Below, in pieces: positions 22,811-34,305 of a stretch of DNA of 64,000 nt. The position numbers and the translations under genes were made by a program. Origin of the DNA: Coptis chinensis (Eukaryota; Streptophyta; Magnoliopsida; Ranunculales; Ranunculaceae); NCBI GenBank assembly GCA_015680905.1, contig CM027381.1, forward strand, positions 85,895,501 through 85,959,500, read 5' to 3'. The stretch's first letter is position 1. Each line of letters starts with the position of its first letter. Under the pieces are notes generated by a model. The model was not told the origin of the DNA and did not search any database. It saw nothing but the letters and a program-made list of their open reading frames with translations.

Positions 22811-24139
22811 TGATAAGAGCCCAAAACTGTAGTTTTAACCCCCTTAATAATCATACTGTTAGACCAATTATGTGAATAATAAGTAAGAGTTAACACCGAC
22901 ACGCTGTTTTTATGCATTTCGTGCTTCAAAGTCCATTATGCGTAAATGTACCACTTTAGCGAGATCTGAGAGCAAAAAAGTCGTGAGAACTTCCAAAGCC
23001 AGATCTTTGGACTCGGACCTCCGAATTGGGCATACCTTATGTCAAAACGACCGGCTCAGAAAGAGCTTTGTAATGGTCCAAGCCTTGACCCAATCAGAGG
23101 AGCAGAAGTGGACGAAAAGTCTGTGGAAGTCAACTGCAGCTGAAGAGGCCTTTTGGATCGAAAGATGGGTTTTGGGCCCCGATTCTCCGCCCAAACCCTG
23201 GCTCCAAGCCCATGCACGAATTTTGGATCTGAATGTATAAGAACAAAAGCTTAAGTCTTTGTTAATGGTAGATAAAGTAGAGAGAAAAATAATAGTTAGC
23301 TTAGAATAGAAAGTAGCCATTAAAATAGCTTCTAGATCTAGTTTTATTTAATTGTTTTTTGATTAAGTATAGTTTCAATATCTAATTCATTTCATTAGAT
23401 TAAACCTTGAATCTTGTTCTTCATTGGATTAGATCAATAAAGTAGTATTCTTTATCCATTTCGATTTTGTCAATTTCAATTCTAGATCTAATTTCAATTC
23501 ATGTCCTTAGTTCAATTTAGTCATTAAATTAGATTTCATTATTGTTTAATTAAATAAATCTCAATGCGTTATATTATGTGAAGCCTTGATGAAAGCTTGA
23601 TTCCGATTATCGTAGAGTCGTCGTATTTTCTATTCCACTCTAGAAATGATTAGTTCACCATGAGAATGGGTTTAATTGTTCACATGCTAGTTATGAATTG
23701 GTAGAAATGCCATGTATAATTAGGGATTAGGAATAACCAATTGTTTCTTCGAAGCAGCTCAATTCGGATTACTTACGATTCATCGTTAGTGGATTAAGTT
23801 GAGTTAAGGTGGAATCAATCCCCTCTAATTCCTTATCATAGAATCAACGTAACATTCCTTTAGTTGACCGATAGTTTACTAGTCAGAGATCTTGTGGGTA
23901 GTTGCATCGTGAAGTATAATTCCTTTAAATAAAACTCTCATAGACTTAAAACGACTAGTTAGATTAGAAAACAATCCGCTAGAGAACTAGGAGTGGAACT
24001 AACTTCGCACTCTATTCTATTTCGATAGACCTGAGAGTAGAATTCTTTGATAAACTTATAGCATCAAAATAGTTTAGTTTACTTACGTTTTGAATTCATC
24101 GTTTATTTCGTAGGTAAATTAGGCATTTTACGTTTATCA
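22811..24139 (+). repeat. 3' LTR of Athila B (1329 bp)
   Basis: Same termini as the 5' LTR. About 68 bp are missing at 23579-23581: TATTATGT joins directly to GAAGCCTTGATG, whereas the 5' LTR has intervening sequence. Otherwise only scattered differences were noticed, so the insertion looks fairly recent. Confidence 0.92.
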
Positions 24140-24144
24140 GTATA
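24140..24144. repeat. Right 5-bp target duplication (GTATA) of Athila B
   Basis: Identical to 11669-11673. Confidence 0.92.
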
Positions 24145-24318
24145 CCTAACACACACTACTGAGAAGTATGTGCTATTGAAGCATGCCAAACAAGCACCTT
24201 AGGCATTACTGAACTTGTTATGCTAAAATATACTGAAGCCTAGTGCACGAGCCCTTTAGTTTTCCTTGTAGATACACCATCAAACCAGTTAAGGAGAGCT
24301 CGAAAAATAAAAGAAAAG

Positions 24319-25560
24319 CTGGAGAAAAGTAAAGTGGCTCAAGTTATGCTCTTGCTTGTCACGATTCTAGGTTGTTCCTTGGTGATTGGAGATGAAATTT
24401 TGACTCCATCTATCTCGGGTAAGTTGTATAGACTACCAGCCTATTTTCATCCAATACAAATGCTTATAGTCCAAATTTGACTGGGGTTTATATCTTCGAT
24501 GCGATGCTTTCGCGATTGAGTGGTATCAGCAAATCCAACAAAGTCCCTTGATCAAAGTATTTTGTACTCAAACCCGCAGCATCCACTCATTATCAAGCAC
24601 TAACTATATCAACTTATACCGCCTTATATGAATGTAATGTAACTTTGCAACTAATGAAACTTGATTGAACCATTTCTCCAACTTTTTCTTCTTAGATGTT
24701 GTTGTTGGCATCTCTCGGTTTGCGGGTAATCTTGATCCTTCTCTTTTCTACCAAATAGTTTGGGACTGATAAAGTTGGCTATTCATTTTCCCCAATCATC
24801 ATCTTGTGGTGTTCCTTTATAGCCAAGATTGGTCTCTACAACATATTCAAGTATGATATTGGTATCTTGCGTGCTTTTAATCCAAAATACATAGTAGACT
24901 ATTTTCGTAAATCATAAGCACGCATGGGTATTGCTTTGGTGGAGTCGTCATGTGTATTATGTAAGCAATAATCTTGTTTAGAAAGTTTGCATCTCGCTCG
25001 CTCATTCTTTATTTACTTATTATCTATACATTTGTCCTTAGATCAACTTCAGTAATTATAAGTAAACTTCATCAGGAACGGAAATTACGGAAGCAATGTT
25101 TGCTGATCTTGGACATTTCTCTGTCCGATCAATTCAAGTAAGTAAAGTGTGTTGTCCGTATGGATTTTCATAAACTCGCTGATTTAGCTACTGAGAAGTT
25201 TTGTACTATGTTCAGGGGCAAAGTTTTCAATCTCTTTCACTTGGTAACTTTGAGTTGTAACATTTTTCCGGTAAGACTCCAAACAATGACTTCTATACTA
25301 TAATTCTGCAGATTAGTTTCTCCTGCATTGTATTTTCATCATTGATTTGTGCCTATTTGGGACAAGATGCGTACCTAACTAAGTTCACAGATCATGTTGC
25401 TGATACACTCTATAAGTCAAGTTATGCCTGCTATATGAATGACCTGTGCAAGTAGCAGGATCAATCTATTTATGTACTTGAAGCAAAATCCGAGAGGTTT
25501 TCCTTACTAATGATTCCACGTGATTTGTAGGTCCATTATATGATTACGTGGGAGAATTTC
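24319..25560 (+). pseudogene. Captured HAK/KUP potassium transporter gene fragment inside CACTA-1
   Basis: HAK/KUP proteins are multi-pass plasma or vacuolar membrane K+ transporters. Exon-like pieces are in the family order with introns kept. 24319-24418 gives LEKSKVAQVMLLLVTILGCS and then VIGDEILTPSIS, ending at a GTAAGT donor. LSGIS is near 24515. 24697-24960 gives, with frame changes, FGTDKVGYSF, YDIGILRAFNPKYIVDYF. 25076-25137 gives GTEITEAMFADLGHFSVRS before GTAAGT. 25319-25430 gives ISFSCIVFSSLICAYLGQDA. GPLY starts near 25532. VIGDxxLTP, RAFNPKYI and TGTEAMFADLGHFS are family hallmarks. Stops and frameshifts plus missing ends show a non-functional genomic fragment, taken with its introns and thus not a processed copy. 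Confidence 0.88.
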
Positions 25561-27899
25561 TCTGGTATCGACATGGAGGTCTGCTCTTGTGTAAGCTTTT
25601 GTGTCCTGCATTGTAGCAGTCAGGTACATAGAACAAAGTGCTGATATCTTCCGAATCTTAGGTTTGGTGATTAAGCTTTTAGAGTATTAGGATTTTGAAA
25701 CGAATTAGAGTCTTTTATGAGCTTTTCTCCTTTCTAATTCTCTTTGGATTTCAAATAATGGTTCGTCGATTAGTAGAACCCCTCAATTTGAATGACGAAA
25801 AGACTTGGTTTGTAACTTTTAGAGTGTTTTACTACCATTGAGAAGTTCTTAATTGCAATCTTTTTAATTCTTGATTTTATTTTCCTTTATTTAGCTTTTA
25901 TTGGGTTTCTTTTTATTGCTTTTCTATGGTTATTATTTTTAATTTAACTGCTGAAATATATTCCCTTTACAAGTATAATAAGGGAGTTGATTAATAGTGT
26001 TGATTTCGTTTTATTTGATGTGGTCCGTAAACAATATGTTCATGCAATAATGCAAGTTTGAACTCGCGATCCGCAGAATATCGCCAGATTATTGCCACCG
26101 CAAGTACACTATGTTTCTCCCGCCGCTCTCATTGTCGTAAATACTTTGTAATCCTCCTTTTGTTTTCCTTTTATTACATAGGGCTTCACTACCATTTAAA
26201 TTTTGCAATTTTTTCAGTAAACTAACCTCTCTCTTTCTTTCGTTTACTCGATCACTGTGAAGGTTATGTATATTCTTCTCTTTGTTCAAGATATAAGCGT
26301 GGTTCGCAGCAAAGGTAACGTTTTTTTTCTTTTTATATTTATGTTTTTTCTATTAATTCCTGTACTTTGGTGGTCTTTTCTGAAAATGGGCAAATTTTCT
26401 ACTTCTAGTTGTGCTCGTTTTTTTATTTTTTAATTATATTTCTGTCTTCAGATTATGAAATTCGGTATTGAATTTGTGTGATCTCCATCATGAATTGTGT
26501 TTGGTCTTGAGTCTTTTAAAATGGCTTGTCCATGTAACATAGGTATGCATGCCGATTTTGGTTTTAGGCTACTTTTGCTTGGCAGAAATCAGATTTCTAC
26601 CTTCAAAAGGAAAATTCAAAATTGTGATAAACGGGTATCATGAAAATGTAATCTAGCTTATTGAGGATGTCATGCTTATATCAATATTATTGAGATAAAA
26701 AATCCTTCAAACTAGGTCCTTTTTTTTGTTGCTAATAATCAATATTATTGGTTTGAAATGCTAGTCCCATGCCCGTGATAAAGGAGGGAGGATGGCGGTG
26801 CCTTAGACGTTTTTCACTCAACATTGGGAATCTACTACTAAAGGTGTGTAAAAGTCTTGTTATTTGTTTTGTTGATTATGGTGAGATAGTGATGGTTATT
26901 GATGTTAATTTAGGTCTTAAAAGTTAAGAGAAAGTTTTGGGTACCACTAATTAATGTAGTGAAGAGAATTGTTGATGGGGTAACATTAACACTTTTTTAG
27001 CTTTCAACGAACAAATGTTTATGCATTTTATGGATCACCTCTATTTCTTTTTTTTTCCTTCAAAGTTAAATAACGTGCAAGACTTCTCGTGGAAGTTGTT
27101 TGTGGTTTATTAAAGTGTTATCGTTATGGAATGTTGTTCTGTGCCAACATTGTGTACTATGTGCTTACACATAATGGTATGTTTGTGGCCTAATAAGGTA
27201 TTAAGATGCTATTTAGGGTGCATTGGTTGTTGTTCTACCAGGGTCCTTTAAATAAGAAAAGTTTAGTTGTTACTACATTAGTTAACTAGGACTACTACTA
27301 GTCAGTAGTCAAACACCTTGCTGGCTGGGATGTTTTTTTTTTACGTTCTTAGTTGTAATAGACTTTTCACTTTAGCGAATATTTGGTACTGTTTCAACAT
27401 TAAATAGTATGATTATGGCATTTTGCACTCATATAGGTTTTGTCTTGCAAAAAATCATTTGGTTGGAAAGTTTTTGAGATACTTGGGTAATATTTGGAAT
27501 TAGACTTGAAATTAGCATTCACTAAATTCAAGTATGGATGTTTCTTTCATTTTGCATGTCTTACGTATTTTAATTTATCTTATTCTCAGGACTCAAGATT
27601 TATGGAATGTCGAGGCCTAGATAGTCGAAGAAAAAGAGGATGAGTTCCCTGACAAATCTAAAATGTTTATTTCTTGTGCATCAAATTTCCGAATTCGCAT
27701 ATTCTTTATGTGTATGACTTTTTGGTTGTGATTTGTAGTAATATAAAGGAGTACATACTTGATTGGATGTATTTGTGAGGTTTTTTGTTAATTGGTAACT
27801 TTTGTGGAATTTTCAAAAAAAAATGGGGGCATTTTATGCAAGTGATTGGTGAAGGTGGTAAACGTGTGGCACGAGAAAATTAATTTTTTTTTCAATATG
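25561..27899. other. Right interior of CACTA-1, unrecognised
   Basis: AT-rich DNA with no convincing protein domain. A CT-rich patch at 26110-26240 and GT..AG-like borders (for example near 26310 and 27590) suggest further captured or decayed exons. The only ORF of note (26089-26289, minus) has no recognisable motif. Confidence 0.4.
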
Positions 27900-28344
27900 A
27901 AATTGTTTTGTAACGGCAAAAAAATGTTATTAAGCTCTTCATTAAGTAACACTTATAAAGTAGGAAAAACGTTAGAAATGGGTGCAAAAACTGTTAGTAA
28001 ATTATTCAATTAGCAACACATACTACACTAAAAGCGTTACTAATTTCTCATAATAAAGCATTACTAATATCTTCATTAAGCTACGCGGTACAAACTGTTA
28101 GAAATTGAAGGAAACCGTTACTATTTTTTGAAAATATTTAATGCGATTGAGTTTAGAAAACCATTAGTAATTAATTTTAGTAGCGCTAAATAACCGTTAC
28201 TAAAAAGAATTTGTAACGGTTCATAATCGTAAGTAAATAACTTAACATATTAATAACGCCCAAACAAGATTTTAAATAAACCGTTACAAATATTTTTAGT
28301 AACGGTTATGTGCCGTTAAGAATATCCCCGCTTTTGGTATAGTG
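27900..28344 (-). repeat. Right subterminal repeats and terminal inverted repeat of CACTA-1
   Basis: At least ten copies of CGTTAC/GTAACG-type words in both orientations, with ACCGTTACTA and GTAACGGTT recurring. The element ends GGTATAGTG. An extra internal TIR-like stretch, CTACACTAAAAGCGTTACTA, is at about 28024. Confidence 0.82.
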
Positions 28345-28887
28345 GGAGATGCGAGGTGTGGAAGAAAAGAGTACTGAATGCCTCCTTGCTTCTCTTATGA
28401 ATAGCGCCTTGTTTACGCTGCATTTCGGTATATATAACAAGTTAGAACACCGAAAACTATGAAGAAATGGAAATTTGAAACAAACATATGGAAATCGGGC
28501 GGTTTTAAAGCCAGAGGGTGTGTCGCTCACAATAGGCCTTTTAAGTAGGGCTTAAGTCGCTTTTAGGTCAAGCTGGAGTTCCGTGCATTTGGGCAATTTA
28601 CGTGTCGCAAGGCCAGGGGAAAAACTTAAGGTCCAGCGCCAAATGGGCTCGTGTTTTGCCTTGGCGGGCGCTGGTCGCGACTCACCAAAAAAGTGGAGTT
28701 TTCAGCGCTTTGGTGGCGCTCCAATTTAGCTTACCCAGGGAACGGGTCACGCTCAGTGTAATTCTGCGAGGAAAATTTTCAGTACTAAAACGGACAACCA
28801 CAGTGAGAATCAAACAAGGGTGGGTGGGTTATGGGACTTTGGAAAACTAACAATTATAACGAAAACAATACTAAAGGGAACTAAGAT

Positions 28888-28900
28888 GGCAGCGGCGCCA
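28888..28900 (-). promoter_or_regulatory. Primer binding site of element C
   Basis: TGGCGCCGCTGCC on the minus strand, two bases from the LTR end, identical to that of copy A. Confidence 0.75.
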
Positions 28901-28902
28901 TT

Positions 28903-30475
28903 TGATAAATTATTAAATTTGAATAGTTCTACTCACGAATAAATGTTGAAATTCAAACGCAAGTAAAACTAAAACTTTTACGAATACTATATTTATCAAA
29001 GATTTCTACTCTCGAATCTATCGAAATAGAGTTGGAATAGAAGATTCGTTCCACTCCTAGTTCTTTAGCATTCAAAGTTTTCTACGACTATCAATCCTAC
29101 CAAAGTCAATAAGAGTTTTACAAAGGGATTATACTACGATGTGAATACTAAAAACAAGATACTAACTATAATGATTCAACTATGAAATGCTACGGAATAC
29201 TAAGGTTTGAATCCACCTTGAATCCAACTTAATAAACTAGCATAGATTGTTGTAATCAAATTCTTACGTTCTTACGGTAAGAATTGGATGTTCTAATCCC
29301 TAATTATACATGGCATCTCTACCAATTCATAACTAGCATGTAAAGATGTCCAACCCATTCTCATGGCGAATCAACGACCTTCTAGAGTGGAATATACTCT
29401 TAACTTCCATTCTATACTACACAATCAAGTTTTCATCAAGGTTTCATCAAACCCTCTAATGAAGGTTTATTTCTTGATTCATGAAACCTGTCATTTCCAA
29501 TCAATTAAAACTAGACATCATATAAAGATTCTAACTTTACTAATTTAACTAATCAATAGATTCAAATCTAAATTAACAACTAAAAAATGAAATTGATAAC
29601 TAAATAATTAAAACTAGATTATGATTAACTAATTAGCATTGAAGACAACTAATTTATGAATTTAAGAATACTAAAACTAAAACAAGAATTGAATCAATAA
29701 ACTAAATCGAATTAAAGATGAATACTTTATTATAAAACTAAATGTGATTCTAAATTAATCATTTACTTGTTCTAACTAATCTATTGCAAAGTAAAAACTA
29801 GATCTAAAACAATAATGGAAAACTAATTAATTGAATAAAACTCAAAACTAGATCTAGATTATTCTCTAATGGCTACCTTCTATCCTAAGCTAATTGATAC
29901 TTAAGAACTAAGTCTTGTGTGTGGAAATGGAGGAGACCAGATCCACATTTTCGTGCATTGGTGAGGGTCCATGTTTTGGGTCGAAAATCGAGCTCAAAGC
30001 CCAATTTCTTCAGTTCCACGAGGGCTCTTTTCACCGGCTTTGACTTCAATAGGCTTTTCGTCCATTTTTTCTCCTTTGATTGGGTCAAGGTTTGGACCAT
30101 TGGAAAGTTCTTTCCGAGCCGGTCATTTTAACATAAGGTACTTCAATTCGAGGCTCGAGTCCAAAGATACGATCTTCGGAAGTTCTCACGACTTTTGGTC
30201 AAGTCTTTTTTACGCCGCGTTGACTCGACTTTTCCCCGACCGGGCTTTACAAAGGCTTTTTCTCCTTGAATCTTGGCCTTTAATCACATAACTTCTTAGC
30301 AACCAACCCTTGCTCCTTTATATCGCCAAAGTGACACATTTCTGCACATAATTGACTTCAATGCCTGGAATACATAAAAGCACGTAATTAGCATTAACTC
30401 TTATTTATTACTCGCATAATTGGTCTAAAAGTATTATTGTTAAGGGGTTAAAACTACAGTTTTGGGCTCTTATCA
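28903..30475 (-). repeat. 5' LTR of Athila element C (1573 bp)
   Basis: On the minus strand it starts TGATAAGAGCCC (30475 downwards) and ends ATTTATCA (28903). It is more diverged from the B LTRs than those are from each other, consistent with an older insertion. ORFs at 29885-30291 are chance frames shared with other LTR copies. Confidence 0.88.
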
Positions 30476-30870
30476 GTGAGCATGGGAAGCCCAAGCCCGT
30501 CAGGAAGCCCAACCCTAATTTCTCCTCATGGTCCCTGTTGTAGCCTATAAATAGAAACCCTTCTCTCCTGGCCAAAATTCACTATTCATCTGGATTGAAA
30601 AGAAAGGCAAGGAAAGATAGATCCAAAATCAGTTCTAGCTTTGTGAGAAAGAAGGGGGTTGGTAGATCGTTGCCCACACAACGTCCAATCTATTGAAAGG
30701 GATACAACAGAATATCAAGAGGTGGTTGCTGATTTCATAGCTATTGGATTCTCAGAGATATCAAGAAGCTGATCTAAAAGGTAATTTTTTAACCAAACCG
30801 TGACACCCCTTATTCCACTGCACGTGGGTGTTTTCACGGTTCGTAGTAAATCATTCGGCGAAACCATAAC
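30476..30870 (+). other. Leader or partial LTR of Ty3/gypsy remnant D
   Basis: A TATA-like CCTATAAATAGAAACCC at about 30542 and transcript-leader-like sequence precede the reverse transcriptase directly, so gag and protease are missing. No matching second LTR was seen to the right, so LTR identity is inferred from position. Confidence 0.45.
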
Positions 30871-31954
30871 GGTTCCTACATTATGGACGCATATAGTGGG
30901 TACAATAAGATACCACTTGCAGAAAAGGATTAGGAAAAATGTCCTTCATAACCTAACAAGGAACATTCTGCTACAATGTCCTACCATTCGGTTTGAAGAA
31001 CGCCAGTGCGACCTACCAAAGACTTATCACAAAGATGTTCAAAGACTTGCTGGGCGACACCATGGAAGTCTACATAAACGACATGGTAATCAAAAGCGAA
31101 AAGGCTGGCGATCACATTTCTCACCTATAAGAAGCCTTTGAAAGATTACGCCAAACCAAGATGAAGTTCGACCCAGCAAAGTGTGTATTTGGGGTAGCCT
31201 TAGGGAAATTCCTAGAATACCTTGTCTCACAAAGACGCATTGAAGCAAACCTAGAGCAAATACGAGCTCTCCTTGAAATGTCAGAACCAACTTTTAAGCT
31301 ACAAATTCACAAGCTATCTGGCATGGTTTCAGCCCTCGACAGATTCATCTCATGTGCATTTGACAAATGCAGACCGTTCCTGTAAATACTCAAGAAAGGC
31401 GCAACATTCACCTAAACAGACGAATGCCACAAAGCGTTCAACGACCTAAAGGCTTACCTATTAACTCCGCCCGTCCTGTCCAAACCAAATGAAGGAGAAA
31501 CACTGGGGCTTTACCTTGCAACTACCGACTTTGCCATCACCGGTCCTCTTTCATGAAAGCGAGAGAATAAAACCAGCCTATTTCACAAAGAAGACATTGG
31601 TATATTCAGAAAAGTATTACTCTAATTGAGAAAAAACAATGCTATCTTTGTTATACTCGCCAAGTAAGTTTTGACCTTACTTCCGTGCTCACGATCAAGG
31701 TCATAACAAACGCATTCCATCAAGCAGTTTTAAGTTCTAATAACAAAACAGCCTTGCATGGCCAAATGGACTAAAAAACTCGGGAGAGCATCACATCGAC
31801 TTTGTTCCCGAGCGTAACGCCTCAAAGGTCGTCGTTGTCGACTTCCCCGTCGAAGATGTCAACTGGGAACCCGAGCCCATCACTTCACTCCATCAACCAT
31901 GCAACCACCCCAAACACATGACACCTCTACGTAGATGGAGAGTGCAACAACACC
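30871..31954 (+). pseudogene. Reverse transcriptase and start of RNase H of element D
   Basis: From 30883 the reading DAYSGYN is followed by LPFGLKNA-like and LITKMFKDLLGDTMEVYI blocks. The catalytic site reads YINDM (31071-31085), where the first Asp of the usual Y-x-D-D is Asn. MKFDPAKCVFGVALGKFLEY and RRIEANLEQI (31161-31265) follow. The GIEANPEKI-type motif is typical of plant Ty3/gypsy elements, and the RNase H resembles the Tat lineage. RNase H begins with LYVDGECNNT (31925-31954), where CACTA-2 interrupts it. Several frameshifts and stops are present. Confidence 0.87.
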
Positions 31955-32580
31955 CACTACTAAAAGAAGGGCTTTTTGTGTCACTTTTTAAGTGACACAA
32001 GAAATCACTTGTGTCACTTTTGAAACTAATTCTGAAGTGACCTATAAGCCCCCGACACATAAATTTCTACCAAAAGTGACACAAAAGCTTTACTAAATGT
32101 GTCATTTTTTGTTAATAAAAGTGACACTTAAGAATAGCCTCTTGTGTCACTTTTAAGAAAGAGTGTCACAGTGCTTGTCAAAAGTGACACTAGTTGTATC
32201 CGTTTTGGACCAGAGTAGGACATAATTTTGTCAAAAGTGACACATTAAGTATACTAGTTGTGTCACTTTTGGACCAGAGTGAGACATAAGTACGTTAAAA
32301 GTGACACATTAAGTATACTAGTTGTGCCACTTTTGGACCAGAGTGAGACATAAGTACGTCAAAAGTGACACATTAAGTATACTAGTTGTGTCACTTTTGG
32401 ACCAGAGTGAGACACAAGTACGTCAAAAGAGACACAAAAGCCTCTTGCTACTTGTGTCACTTTTGGGAATCAACTCCATGTAACTCGTATGAAAAAGAAA
32501 GCGACACATAAAAGTGGTCATTTGTGTCACTTTTAATAGATATTATGTCACTTTTTCCAAAAGTGAGACAAATGAAAATA
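31955..32580 (+). repeat. Left terminal and subterminal repeats of CACTA-2, with a 64-bp tandem array
   Basis: GTGTCACTTTT and its complement AAAAGTGACAC recur more than 15 times in both orientations. Within this, about 32180-32425 holds four units of about 64 bp, each with AAAAGTGACACATTAAGTAT, then CTAGTTGTGTCACTTTTGG, then ACCAGAGTGAGACATAAGTA. Such arrays are likely transposase-accessory binding sites, by analogy with En/Spm. Confidence 0.85.
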
Positions 32581-34130
32581 ATTTTTTTAAAAACTTTTTC
32601 TCATTTTTGTATCCGATCGTATTCATTTCTCAACCCATCCATCCTATATATACGCCATAACCAAAATCCCATTAACCCGCTTTTATGACGTAAACAATAT
32701 CCACATCCATTTATCAAAACATCACAACCAAAATCACTTTAACATGCTTTATGATACGGAAACAACATCCACTAGAGAAGAAAAATACAACATTCAAAAC
32801 AATTAACTTCTATTAATTTCATCGATCAAACCAAGTATTTATCATCTAGCTTGACTCCCAACAAAAGAAGTCATTCCAATACCAAAAGAATCACAATTAA
32901 AAAAAATAAATAAATAAATAAAATTGCATAGCGCCAATACTATCCTAGCAATATCTTAGCATGTTGTGCGCACTTCCAACACCAAAAACCTAGCTGCCAT
33001 CTATTCATCTGTTAATTAATCCATGCACCTACATCATATCATGAAGTCGTCATTCTACTATGACTAGTATATAAAATAAAAAAAACAAGTGAATCAAGAA
33101 GGATATATTGCACAAGTAAGAAAAATAAATATACATAAAGAAAGGGAAAATATGGAAGTCCACTTTCCTAAATTAATTACTCATATAAATTGTTGGATAA
33201 AGTCGATGAATTCAAGACGAACTTCATCTATTTCAGTGGTGTAACTCTTCTTGCTAGAGAACTCCAATACTTGTTCAACGAAAAATATATTATAAATATT
33301 ATGAAAATGAATAATGCAGGCAATACATTGCCTACCATATTTACACATGCACCAATTTATAAGCTAGCTAAGACTATATGAAAAATAATGCTACTTTACA
33401 GTCACCTTGTTTTTTAGTGGTGGACAAGGATCCTCTACTAAATCTCGCATAAAACGCAATACATAATATCCGCATACAATCCCCTTTGTTGTTGTGGGCA
33501 CTACACATAATTAATACTTGCATTAACACATACACAAATTGGAAGATATTTTGTATTGTATTCCAAAGAAACTAAACTTACTGTCACATAATTCCAATTT
33601 GGATTTGGATTCATCTTTCTCTTTCCTTTGGACATATTTGATGTCTTGATCGCACTGAAAATGCATTTGTTTCATCCTCATTATTTTCAAGATAGAATCA
33701 AATATACAATGAAAAATACAATAAATAAAGAATAAACTCACATAGTTGTTAACATCTCCTTGATATTGTTGCAATGCATGCATGACTGGATGACCAGTTT
33801 AACATTTCCAAACCATGCAGTTGATTGAGTGTAATAAGAGGGACACTACTAAGAAAATCTGCCCAGACTTTGTGGGTTTCTTCTAAACAGTACTTTGTGG
33901 GTTTCTTCTAAACAGTGGCCTATCACAGGACTCATTCTCGAGTTGGTGTTTGTGAGCATCAATCAGAAGCTCAAATACCATAATGACCTACCTTTCCATT
34001 AAGACGTATTCTCTACGCAGGTACATAAACTAGATAGTAATAAAAACAGTTTTTCCTACATACACATTCAAATTATAACATACATTGATACAAAAAGCGA
34101 ACGAGTAAGACGAAAATAAGAAACATAAGT
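32581..34130. other. Left interior of CACTA-2, unrecognised
   Basis: AT-rich DNA without a recognisable ORF. Short frames at 33190-33381 and 33523-33783 have no motif. A 28-bp direct repeat, GACTTTGTGGGTTTCTTCTAA against TACTTTGTGGGTTTCTTCTAA, is at about 33871-33912. Confidence 0.4.
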
Positions 34131-34134
34131 ATAC

Positions 34135-34305
34135 CTCTCTTCCATGAACAAAATAGGAAACCCTTTATTAGCAATAATCTCCTCGTCACTAACAACCCCA
34201 ACAACCAACACATCATCCAAAGCCTTAGCTTGTCTCAAAGCATTAGCATGACCATAATGCATAAGATCAAAACATCCATCCATATAAACCCGTACAAGTT
34301 TGTTC
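34135..34305 (-). pseudogene. PECT1-like fragment: Captured phosphoethanolamine cytidylyltransferase exon inside CACTA-2
   Basis: This enzyme makes CDP-ethanolamine from phosphoethanolamine and CTP in the Kennedy pathway of phosphatidylethanolamine synthesis. The minus strand gives VRVYMDGCFDLMHYGHANAL followed by RQAKALDDVLVVGVVSDEEI and IANKG. The HYGH motif (the HxGH nucleotide-binding signature of cytidylyltransferases) is intact. The piece ends in MEER at a GTATAC donor (about 34130-34135), so it was taken as genomic DNA with an intron border. Only this N-terminal catalytic exon is recognisable, about 55 residues of an enzyme of roughly 420, so it is a fragment. Confidence 0.9.

Larger units (their letters stand above)
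11674..24139 (+). mobile_element. Athila-like element B, complete ends but lacking reverse transcriptase, RNase H and integrase
   Basis: Two LTRs in direct orientation (11674-13072, 22811-24139), a tRNA-Asp primer site at 13075, a polypurine tract before 22811 and a perfect GTATA duplication mark a complete insertion of 12466 bp. Inside are gag and protease (13619-15950), a short linker ORF, and then a jump near 16460-16950 straight to the DNA that follows integrase in copy A. The expected 2.5-3 kb of reverse transcriptase, RNase H and integrase is missing. A 6 kb 3' region with decayed ORFs and tandem repeats follows. Mobilisation must have used enzymes from another copy, unless the deletion came after insertion. 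Confidence 0.9.
10132..28344. mobile_element. CACTA-1: non-autonomous CACTA (En/Spm) transposon carrying a HAK/KUP gene piece
   Basis: The left end reads CACTACACCAAAACAGGATA. The right end, read inwards, gives CACTATACCAAAAGCGGGGA. Both continue into AT-rich DNA with repeated AACGTTA/CGTTAC words. A 3-bp GGA duplication flanks it, and removing it restores the leader of element C. The span is 18213 bp, of which 12471 bp is Athila copy B plus its duplication, so the CACTA element itself is about 5.7 kb. I see no TNPD-type transposase or TNPA-like ORF. Right of the Athila insertion are exons of a potassium transporter gene, making it a Pack-CACTA-like gene-capturing element that would need transposase from elsewhere. 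Confidence 0.9.
28345..30475 (-). mobile_element. Athila-like element C, leader and 5' LTR (right piece)
   Basis: This continues element C after the CACTA-1 insertion. GGA at 28345-28347 is the second target copy. Leader 28348-28887 has a GC-rich block like those of A and B. Primer site TGGCGCCGCTGCC (minus strand, 28888-28900) and the LTR follow. To the right the LTR abuts element D remnants at 30476. Confidence 0.88.
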
